Notes under the pieces: generated by a model | Databases searched by the model: none | What the model saw: the letters and a program-made list of their open reading frames with translations, nothing else | Told to the model about the DNA's origin: nothing | Assembly: GCA_016124385.1 (NCBI GenBank) | Contig: WGNU01000006.1 | Coordinates: 124,001-188,000, forward strand | Direction of reading: 5' to 3' | DNA length: 64,000 nt | DNA from: Alphaproteobacteria bacterium | GTDB lineage: Bacteria; Pseudomonadota; Alphaproteobacteria; Micropepsales; Micropepsaceae | Position numbers and translations under genes: made by a program | Part shown: piece after piece, positions 58,030 through 64,000 of the stretch | Layout: every line of letters begins with the position of its first letter | Position numbering within the stretch: the first letter of the stretch is position 1

Positions 58030-58581
58030 ATGGACAATGGATCAGGACTCAACGCTGATCAGGGCCCCATCCTTCTGCTGGCGGGTACGATCAAATGGTT
58101 CGATGCCGGCAGGGGCTTCGGGTTCATCGCGGCATCGGATGGATCAGGAGACATACTGCTTCATTCAACCTGCCTCAAGCAATCGGGGCACAAGACAGTA
58201 CAAGAGGGCGCGCGGGTCGTCTGCGAAGCGGTGCGGCGGCAGAAAGGATTGACGGCGCTTCGACTGCTCGAAGTCGACAATCCGATCGTCGTGCCCTCGG
58301 TCGCCAAACGCAGCGCGCAACGTGCCGAGCGTGCGCAGGTCAACGGCCAGACCGGTCCGCTGGTCGAGGCAAGCGTGAAGTGGTTTAATCGCGCGAAGGG
58401 CTTTGGATTCGTCACGCGCGGCGTGAATACGCCAGACATCTTCGTGCATATGGAGACGCTGCGGCGGTGCGGAATGCGCGAGCTTCAACCCGGACAACGT
58501 GTGTTCGTGCGCTTCGCACCGAGCGAGAAGGGCCTGCATGCGAGCGACGTCGTTCTCGCGGACGACCAGCCCGACGCCTGA
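58030..58581 (+). CDS. Protein with two cold-shock domains
   Basis: 183 aa with two CSD repeats (about residues 18-82 and 115-178). RNP-like motifs are [19 protein letters not shown] with DILLH, and [18 protein letters not shown] with DIFVHMETL. Double-CSD proteins of this size occur in Alphaproteobacteria and act as RNA chaperones. A poorly conserved linker separates the repeats, and the first domain deviates more from consensus. Confidence 0.92.
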   Translation: MDNGSGLNADQGPILLLAGTIKWFDAGRGFGFIAASDGSGDILLHSTCLKQSGHKTVQEGARVVCEAVRRQKGLTALRLLEVDNPIVVPSVAKRSAQRAERAQVNGQTGPLVEASVKWFNRAKGFGFVTRGVNTPDIFVHMETLRRCGMRELQPGQRVFVRFAPSEKGLHASDVVLADDQPDA

Positions 58582-58621
58582 GCAAAGACGTGCTGAACTG
58601 TGGTGCTGGGATCGTTGTCCC

Positions 58622-59107
58622 ATGACCAGGGGCGTCTTTTCTCCGATTCGCGCCAGCCTCATGGTGGTAGCGCTTCTGGTGGCTGCCTGCGACGGCGCCT
58701 CGCCCTCTCGCGGCGGCGAGACCTATCCGCTCACCATCGTTACCGAGACGGACCGTCACCGCTTCAATGTCGAGATCGCCGATGAGCCCGCCGAGCGGGC
58801 GGTCGGGCTCATGCACCGCACCGACATCGCGGCTGATGGCGGGATGCTGTTCGTCTTCCCAAGCGCACGCGAGGTCACCTTCTGGATGAAGGACACGCCG
58901 CTTTCGCTTGATCTCGTGTTCATCGGGGCGGACGGTCGCGTTCACGCCATCGCGCGCGGGGCTAAACCTAATTCTGAAGACCGGATTGTTTCGCCGGTGC
59001 CCGTTAAGGCCGTGCTTGAAGTCCTCAGCGGCACGACCGAGCGCCTTTCGATCAATCCCGGTGACCGCGTTGAGACGAGTGCGCTCGCGGTCGCGGCGGC
59101 GCCTTGA
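58622..59107 (+). CDS. DUF192 lipoprotein
   Basis: 161 aa from the ATG at 58622. The signal ends in lipobox VAAC, with Cys23. The DUF192 core follows: [44 protein letters not shown] and the closing NPGDRV. The fold is known but the function is not established. tRNA-Pro follows. Confidence 0.9.
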   Translation: MTRGVFSPIRASLMVVALLVAACDGASPSRGGETYPLTIVTETDRHRFNVEIADEPAERAVGLMHRTDIAADGGMLFVFPSAREVTFWMKDTPLSLDLVFIGADGRVHAIARGAKPNSEDRIVSPVPVKAVLEVLSGTTERLSINPGDRVETSALAVAAAP

Positions 59108-59132
59108 TGGGAAAGGGCGGCTCGTGTATCCA
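59104..59132 (+). promoter_or_regulatory. Probable promoter of tRNA-Pro(TGG)
   Basis: TTGATG (59104-59109) over the DUF192 stop codon, 17-base spacer, TATCCA (59127-59132), about 20 bases before the mature tRNA. The same -35 box as in the other tRNA-Pro promoter. Confidence 0.5.
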
Positions 59133-59152
59133 CGCCGCACCCGGGACCCGGA

Positions 59153-59229
59153 CGGGGCGTAGCGCAGCCTGGTAGCGCATCTGCTTTGGGAGCAGAGGGT
59201 CGCGTGTTCGAATCACGCCGCCCCGACCA
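59153..59229 (+). tRNA. tRNA-Pro (anticodon TGG)
   Basis: 77 nt with encoded CCA. Same acceptor and D arms as tRNA-Pro(GGG) at 5.2 kb. Anticodon stem CTGCT/AGCAG with loop TTGGG containing TGG; T arm GCGTGTTCGAATCACGC. Confidence 0.95.
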
Positions 59230-59264
59230 GGTCGTCGGTTCGTTGTCTTGCCAGCAGAGGCCTC

Positions 59265-59573
59265 ATGCTCGCCCGCATCTACCGCCCGACGAAAACGGCC
59301 ATGCAGTCCGGCCAGGCCCTGACGAAAAATTGGATCCTCGAGTTCGAGCCCTCGCAGGCCCGCACGATCGACCCCCTGATGGGCTGGACCAGTTCGGGCG
59401 ACATGCTGAACAGCCAAGTGCGCCTACGGTTCGCAACCAAGGAAGAGGCCGTCGCCTATGCCGAGAAGCACGGCATCGCCTTTCAGGTGTTCGAGCCCCA
59501 TGTTCGTGAAGCAACGCCAAAGGCCTATTCGGACAATTTCAGATATGATCGCAAGGGCCTCTGGACGCATTGA
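59265..59573 (+). CDS. NDUFS4-like complex I accessory subunit
   Basis: 102-aa homologue of the 18-kDa (AQDQ/NDUFS4) subunit found in alphaproteobacterial and mitochondrial complex I. Family markers are ARIYRPTKTAMQSG, WILEFEP, PLMGWTSSGDM and FATKEEAVAYAEKHGI, ending YSDNFRYDRKGLWTH. It lies between two tRNA genes, a placement seen in related genomes. Confidence 0.93.
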   Translation: MLARIYRPTKTAMQSGQALTKNWILEFEPSQARTIDPLMGWTSSGDMLNSQVRLRFATKEEAVAYAEKHGIAFQVFEPHVREATPKAYSDNFRYDRKGLWTH

Positions 59574-59598
59574 CCAGGCCCCGGCTCCCGCGCTGCTT

Positions 59599-59674
59599 GG
59601 CCCCGTAGCTCAACGGATAGAGCAACAGCCTTCTAAGCTGCAGGTTGGAGGTTCGATTCCTCCCGGGGTCGCCA
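59599..59674 (+). tRNA. tRNA-Arg (anticodon TCT)
   Basis: 76 nt with encoded CCA. Acceptor GGCCCCG pairs with CGGGGTC (one G-U). D arm GCTCAACGGATAGAGC, anticodon stem ACAGC/GCTGC-type with loop CTTCTAA (TCT), T arm GGAGGTTCGATTCCTCC. Confidence 0.95.
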
Positions 59675-59767
59675 GTCTTGATGCCCTTCCGCGCCGATTG
59701 GGTCGGCGCTCAGGCTTGCCGGAGAGCGGGCCGCGTTGAAAAGACTCGTTCTGGGAGACGTACAGCT

Positions 59768-60589
59768 ATGTCCAATGAGCGCGTGATCGGCACTCTAAAG
59801 ATCCTGGTCCCCGTGACCGTCTTGGGTGTCTTGCTCTATTTCCTTTGGCCCTTTGGTTCTTCGGAGAGCGACGTCTCGCCCGTGGCCGAGACGGAAAACG
59901 TCGTCCCCCAGGAAACGGGCGAAAGGCCGGCCGGGCCAGGGGACGACGCGGCAGCCGGCGAGCCTGAACCGATGCCCGAGGTCGCGACCGACATTGAATC
60001 GGCGCCTCCGCCCGCCAAGGCAAGTGATGATCCGGGCGAAGAATATTACCGCATGGGCCTTTATCCTGAGGCGCTCGCCTATTGGAAGGCACAGGCCGAC
60101 GCGGGGAACGCCCACGCCGCCTATCGCTATGCGGTCGAGTTTCACGATGCCAAACCGAACGTCGTCGCCGAGCGCGATCTCGACGTTGCCCGGACCTATT
60201 ACGAGCAGGCGGCCGGAGCCGGCCACGCCAGGGCGCAATACGATCTTGGTTCGATGTACGAGTTCGGAACGGGCGTGCCGCAGTCGATCGAGAAGGCTGC
60301 CGAGTTCTATCACAAGGCCGCGCTCGGCGGCGTCCCTGAGGCGCAGTGGAACTACGCTACGATGCTCGAAACCGGCGAGGGCGTCGAAAAGGACGAAATC
60401 CAGGCGCTCGCCTTCTATCTCCTCGCCGGCGACGGCGGCTTTTCGGTGCCTCCGGTCGATGAATCCGGGAAGGTCGATCCGGAAGCTCTTACAGCGCCCG
60501 AAGAGCTCGCCGAGCGGCTGACGCCCGAGCAGGTCGTCGAGGCGCGCCAACGTGCGATTGACTTTGTGCCGGAAGAGCGTCCCAACTAG
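59768..60589 (+). CDS. Membrane-anchored Sel1-repeat protein
   Basis: 273 aa. A short cytosolic N-terminus, one membrane segment (about residues 9-27: LKILVPVTVLGVLLYFLWP) and an acidic, Pro-rich linker precede three or four Sel1-like repeats (YRMGLYPEALAYWKAQADAG, ARAQYDLGSMYEFGTGVPQS, AQWNYATMLETGEGVEKDEI). These repeats mediate protein contacts. The start at 59768 excludes the tRNA-Arg sequence upstream. Function unknown. Confidence 0.8.
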   Translation: MSNERVIGTLKILVPVTVLGVLLYFLWPFGSSESDVSPVAETENVVPQETGERPAGPGDDAAAGEPEPMPEVATDIESAPPPAKASDDPGEEYYRMGLYPEALAYWKAQADAGNAHAAYRYAVEFHDAKPNVVAERDLDVARTYYEQAAGAGHARAQYDLGSMYEFGTGVPQSIEKAAEFYHKAALGGVPEAQWNYATMLETGEGVEKDEIQALAFYLLAGDGGFSVPPVDESGKVDPEALTAPEELAERLTPEQVVEARQRAIDFVPEERPN

Positions 60590-60595
60590 CAGGCG

Positions 60596-61954
60596 ATGCC
60601 GAGTAACGCCTTTTCAGCCGCGACGAGCCCGGCGGCTACGTCACCAGCGCTGTGGCGAAACTGGGCGGGCCGGGTGGAAGCCCATCCCGCCCGCATCGTT
60701 CAGCCGGACAATGAGGCCGCCCTGGTCCAGACGGTCCGCGAGGCCACAGGAGGGCCTGTTCGCGTCTATGGCTCAGGCCATTCCTTCACGCCGCTGGCGG
60801 GCGAAGCGCAGACGCTGATCAATCTCGACCGCATGAGCGGATTGCTGGGCGCCGACGCGGCGAGCCAGACCGCGCGGCTGCTCGCTGGCACGAAGATCCA
60901 TGCAATCGGCCGCCCGCTCCACGACGCGGGCTTCTCGCTCAAGAACCAGGGCGATATCGACCGGCAGGCGGTCGCGGGTGCAATTTCGACGGGCACCCAC
61001 GGAACAGGAAAGGATCTGGGTTCGTTCGCTGCCGAAGTGGTGGCACTGCGTCTTGTCGCGCCGGACGGCACGGTGATCCCGGCGTCTCCGAACGAGGAAC
61101 CCGACATCTTCGAGGCGGCGCGGCTGTCGCTTGGCGCGCTCGGCGTGCTCAGCGAGGTCACGCTGAACGTGCGGCCGGCCTACAAATTGCGCGAGACAAC
61201 CAAGGTCTTGCCCATGGCCGAGATCCTCCGCGATTTCGACGCGCTCGCCGAGAAGCACAGGCACGTCGAGTTCTTCTGGTTCCCCTACGCCGAAGAGGGT
61301 GTCCTCAAGGTCCTCGAGGAGACGGACGATCAGGTTCCCCCACCCAAGACGAGCGCCGAGATGGCGGCGCGCGGCGACGTGATTTCCAGCGATCAACGCC
61401 TTTTTCGCTGGGGCTGTGAGGTGGTGCGGTTTCTGCCGCCGCTCGCCCCGGCCGCGAACCGGCTCTTCACGCGCGGCATGACCAGCTCGACCCGCGCGCG
61501 CTGGAGCCATGAGATCTTCGCTTCTCCCCGCAATGTGCGGTTCAACGAAATGGAATACTCCGTGCCCCGCGCAAAGGGGCTCGGGTGTGTCGAGGAGATC
61601 GCGCAAATGATCCGAAGGCGCTCGATCTCGACCGCGTTTCCAATCGAATACCGGATCGTGAAGGGCGATGAGGTCTGGCTCTCGCCGTTCCAGGGACGCG
61701 ACAGCGCGACCATCTCAATTCACGAATATCATCGCAAGGACGAGCGTCCGCTCTTCGTGCCCGCTGAGACGATTTTTCGAAGCTATGGCGGGCGGCCCCA
61801 TTGGGGTAAGATGCATTCGCTGGGCGCGCGCGATCTGCGCCAGCTCTATCCCGCGTTCGACCGCTTCCGCGCGGTTCGTCGGCGGCTCGATCCGACCGGC
61901 AAGATGCTCAACCGGCATCTGGCCACTCTGTTCACCGAGGACACGGAGCGATGA
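60596..61954 (+). CDS. FAD-dependent aldonolactone oxidase (D-arabinono-1,4-lactone oxidase type)
   Basis: 452 aa of the vanillyl-alcohol-oxidase/ALO superfamily. His62 in VYGSGHSFTPL is the likely covalent FAD site; GAISTGTHGTG and the C-terminal ALO-domain motif GGRPHWGKMH are intact. Such enzymes oxidise sugar lactones (L-gulono-, D-arabinono-lactone) or related sugars. The exact substrate is unknown. It overlaps the next gene by four bases. Confidence 0.9.
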   Translation: MPSNAFSAATSPAATSPALWRNWAGRVEAHPARIVQPDNEAALVQTVREATGGPVRVYGSGHSFTPLAGEAQTLINLDRMSGLLGADAASQTARLLAGTKIHAIGRPLHDAGFSLKNQGDIDRQAVAGAISTGTHGTGKDLGSFAAEVVALRLVAPDGTVIPASPNEEPDIFEAARLSLGALGVLSEVTLNVRPAYKLRETTKVLPMAEILRDFDALAEKHRHVEFFWFPYAEEGVLKVLEETDDQVPPPKTSAEMAARGDVISSDQRLFRWGCEVVRFLPPLAPAANRLFTRGMTSSTRARWSHEIFASPRNVRFNEMEYSVPRAKGLGCVEEIAQMIRRRSISTAFPIEYRIVKGDEVWLSPFQGRDSATISIHEYHRKDERPLFVPAETIFRSYGGRPHWGKMHSLGARDLRQLYPAFDRFRAVRRRLDPTGKMLNRHLATLFTEDTER

Positions 61955-62142
61955 AAAAACTGACCCTCGTTCTCATCGGCGCATTGATCGGTGGCCCGCT
62001 CGCGTATTTGGCGTCGGGCTATAGCGACCTCAGTCCGGGCCTTGCGATCGTGATCGGGGCGGGGCTTGGCATGGTGGTCGGCTTTGCATTTGCCAGTTTG
62101 CCGCCGCTCGACAAGGAGTCGGACACGCTGTTCCCGGATTGA
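61951..62142 (+). CDS. Small two-helix membrane protein
   Basis: 63 aa with two hydrophobic helices (about residues 4-22 and 31-50) separated by SGYSDLSPG. ATGA overlap with the oxidase gene indicates coupled translation. Function unknown; a membrane partner of the oxidase is possible. Confidence 0.65.
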   Translation: MKKLTLVLIGALIGGPLAYLASGYSDLSPGLAIVIGAGLGMVVGFAFASLPPLDKESDTLFPD

Positions 62143-62153
62143 GGGTCCGTCCG

Positions 62154-63296
62154 CTAGCCGTTTAGCCGATCGAGACCCGCAGCAAGATCGGCGATTAGAT
62201 CGTCTGGGTCCTCGAGGCCGATTGACACGCGCAGGACTGGCCCTCCTTCCGGCACAACCGACACCGAGCGCTTCATGCGACTGGGGACGATCAGGCTCTC
62301 GTAACCGCCCCATGAATAGCCCATCCCGAAAAGATCCAGGCCATCGAACAGGCGGCGGAGCGCCTCCTGATCGCAGGGCTTGATCTCAAAGGCGAAGAGC
62401 GCGGCGCCGCCCGTGTAGTCCCGCTTGAAGATGGCGTGCCCCGAATCGTCTTCGAGCGCGGGATAGAGCACACGCGCCACCTCCGGCCGCGATCTCAGGA
62501 ATCGGGCTACCTTGAGGCCACTCTCAAATTGGTGGCGCATGCGCACCGAGAGCGTGCGCAGGCCGCGCAGCGTCAAATAGGCGTCGTCGCCGCCGATCGA
62601 GGTGCCGAAATGCCCGTGCAAGTGGGTGAGAGCCTCGGTCTGCGCGGCGTTCGCGGTGACGGTTCCGACGCTCGCGTCCGCATGGCCAACCAGATATTTC
62701 GTCGCCGCGTTGATCGACAGATCGACGCCATGGGCGATCGGTTTGAAAAAGAGCGGCGTGCCCCAGGTGTTGTCCATCATGGTGACGATGCCGCGTGCGC
62801 GACAGGCGGCCGCGATGGTGGGCACGTCTTGCATTTCGAAGGATTGCGAGGAGGGCGATTCCAGGAACACCGCGACCGTATTCTCGCGGAACGCGCGCGT
62901 GATCTCGCCGCCGACTAGGGGATCGTAGTATGTTGCCTCGACGCCGAAACGGGGAAGGATCGTGTCGCAGAAGGCGCGGGTCGGCCCGTAGCAGCCGTCG
63001 GTCACGAGGATATGATCACCCGCCTTGACGGCCGAAAGGATCGCCGTCGTGCAAGCCGAAAGGCCCGAGGGCGTGAGGACGGTCCGTTCGCCACCCTCTA
63101 GATCGGCCACGAGCGTCTCCAGGTCCCTCGAGGTCGGCGTGCCGCGCCGCCCATAGACGAAGGGCTGCTTGATCGTTGTCAGCGTCTCATAGTCCGGAAA
63201 CAAAATGGTCGAGGTGCGATAGACTGGCGTATTGACCGTCCCGAAATGCGCGCCCGATGAGCGTCCGCCATGCGTCAGTTTCGTCTCGTCTTTCAT
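62154..63296 (-). CDS. metC: Cystathionine beta-lyase (PLP, Cys/Met metabolism family)
   Basis: 380 aa from the ATG at 63296, which follows GGAAGG. Family start TKLTHGGRSS, the FVYGRRGTPTSRDLETLV segment, Lys200 in SINAATKYLVGHADAS and the DGLDLFGMGYSWGGYESLIVP region typical of MetC (beta-lyase) with the W-G-G-Y-E-S-L motif. It cleaves cystathionine to homocysteine. An upstream in-frame ATG would add 11 residues. Divergent from the ABC binding protein gene. Confidence 0.92.
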   Translation of the reverse strand: MKDETKLTHGGRSSGAHFGTVNTPVYRTSTILFPDYETLTTIKQPFVYGRRGTPTSRDLETLVADLEGGERTVLTPSGLSACTTAILSAVKAGDHILVTDGCYGPTRAFCDTILPRFGVEATYYDPLVGGEITRAFRENTVAVFLESPSSQSFEMQDVPTIAAACRARGIVTMMDNTWGTPLFFKPIAHGVDLSINAATKYLVGHADASVGTVTANAAQTEALTHLHGHFGTSIGGDDAYLTLRGLRTLSVRMRHQFESGLKVARFLRSRPEVARVLYPALEDDSGHAIFKRDYTGGAALFAFEIKPCDQEALRRLFDGLDLFGMGYSWGGYESLIVPSRMKRSVSVVPEGGPVLRVSIGLEDPDDLIADLAAGLDRLNG

Positions 63297-63409
63297 CGGT
63301 CGCCTTCCCGCGAATGCTGGTCGCGACATGTTAGGGGTGACATCGCCGTCATGTTAGGGTCTTTTTTCGCGGGTCAGAACCGATTGCATCTCAGTTCCGG
63401 GGGTCCTTT

Positions 63410-64000
63410 ATGCAGCGTTCGCTTCTCCTGAGCTTGGCGGGCGGCCTTCTCGCGGCTGGTATCGCGGCGCCAGCCACAGCAGCGGGCGGGGACACGCTCG
63501 CAGCCGTCAAGGCGCGCGGCTACGTCAAATGCGGTGTGAGCGAAGGCTTGCCGGGGTTTTCAAGCCCTGACGAGCAGGGGAATTGGTCGGGCATCGACGT
63601 CGATGTCTGCCACGCGCTCGCGGCGGCAATCTTCGATGATCCGAACGCGGTGCGCTTTTCCCCGCTGAACGCCAAGGAGCGGTTCACGAGCCTACAGTCG
63701 GGCGAAGTCGACCTCCTGTCGCGCAACACGACGATCACGATCCAGCGCGACGTGGCGCTCGGTCTCGAGTTCACAGGGGTTACCTACTACGACGGGCAGG
63801 GCTTCATGGTCCGCAAGGCGGCGGGCGTTACTTCCGCGATGGGGCTCGATGGGGCGGCGATCTGTACACAATCAGGCACGACGACGGAGCTCAACGTCGC
63901 GGATTATTTCCGCGCGAACGGGCTCACCTACACGATCGTTGCCTATGAGAAAGAGGCGCAAGCCGTCAGCGCCTATGACGACGGGCGGTGCGATGCCTAT
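63410..64000 (+). CDS. Amino-acid ABC transporter substrate-binding protein, AapJ type (3' end missing)
   Basis: 197 codons to the window edge, no stop seen. Signal peptide (residues 1-24, ending PATAAGG). Then the family pattern AVKARGYVKCGVSEGLPGFS, GIDVDVCHALAAAIF, GEVDLLSRNTTITIQRDVAL and DGQGFMVRK, matching the general L-amino-acid binding protein AapJ. The permease and ATPase genes should lie to the right of the window. Confidence 0.9.
   Translation, partial: MQRSLLLSLAGGLLAAGIAAPATAAGGDTLAAVKARGYVKCGVSEGLPGFSSPDEQGNWSGIDVDVCHALAAAIFDDPNAVRFSPLNAKERFTSLQSGEVDLLSRNTTITIQRDVALGLEFTGVTYYDGQGFMVRKAAGVTSAMGLDGAAICTQSGTTTELNVADYFRANGLTYTIVAYEKEAQAVSAYDDGRCDAY

Overview
The window is high-GC chromosomal DNA, almost certainly from an alphaproteobacterium. 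The evidence is gene content and order: bamE / CBP3-type cytochrome bc1 chaperone / DUF177 / rpmF / plsX / fabH / ihfA / MerR; a mitochondrial-type NDUFS4-like complex I accessory protein; CtaA with a DUF2842 protein; the block alaC-hom-glpX-recJ; class I PHA synthase; and a coxMSL-type molybdenum hydroxylase cluster. GTG and TTG starts and 4-nt ATGA/GTGA overlaps are common. I cannot fix the order or genus from sequence alone.

Layout. 1-5.2 kb: envelope and lipid housekeeping operon ending at tRNA-Pro(GGG). 5.25-7.2 kb: AT-richer accessory islet behind that tRNA, with a small membrane protein, an IS3-family orfA scrap, an unrecognised 310-aa protein and a 94-aa protein. 7.2-9 kb: divergent Crp-like regulator and TauD-type dioxygenase. 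9.1-13.1 kb: pstSCAB with a tandem Pho box and no adjacent phoU. 13.1-16 kb: copper-export ATPase and CueR with a textbook CueR promoter. 16-17.5 kb: two unrecognised genes. 17.8-21.2 kb: soluble GAF histidine kinase, TPP riboswitch and thiC. 21.2-37.1 kb: housekeeping and central metabolism (ctaA, sulfhydrylase, crotonase, L13/S9, argC, phaC, alaC-hom, glpX, recJ) up to tRNA-Glu. 37.2-38.6 kb: a 1.4-kb islet carrying one crotonase gene and bounded by a 15-bp duplication of the tRNA-Glu 3' end. 38.6-46.6 kb: dioxygenase, GST, membrane serine hydrolase, sirtuin, ClpP-like protease, GH13 glucosidase, crotonase. 46.7-57.9 kb: molybdenum hydroxylase (form II CODH-like) structural and maturation genes on the minus strand, interrupted by an EamA transporter and palindromic repeats. 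58-64 kb: double cold-shock protein, DUF192 lipoprotein, tRNA-Pro(TGG), NDUFS4-like protein, tRNA-Arg, Sel1 protein, aldonolactone oxidase, cystathionine lyase and the start of an amino-acid ABC binding protein.

How the genes work together. pstSCAB is a phosphate-starvation uptake unit. copA and cueR form a self-contained copper response. The cox genes form an assembly line: CoxSLM enzyme, CoxD/CoxE ATPase and VWA chaperones, two XdhC-type proteins, a MobA-like nucleotidyltransferase fused to a molybdopterin-binding-like domain, and an IscU-like scaffold. The least explained parts are the tRNA-Pro islet with its 310-aa protein, the tRNA-Glu micro-islet, the 395/127-aa hypothetical pair, and several families of palindromic intergenic repeats, some of which run into coding sequence.
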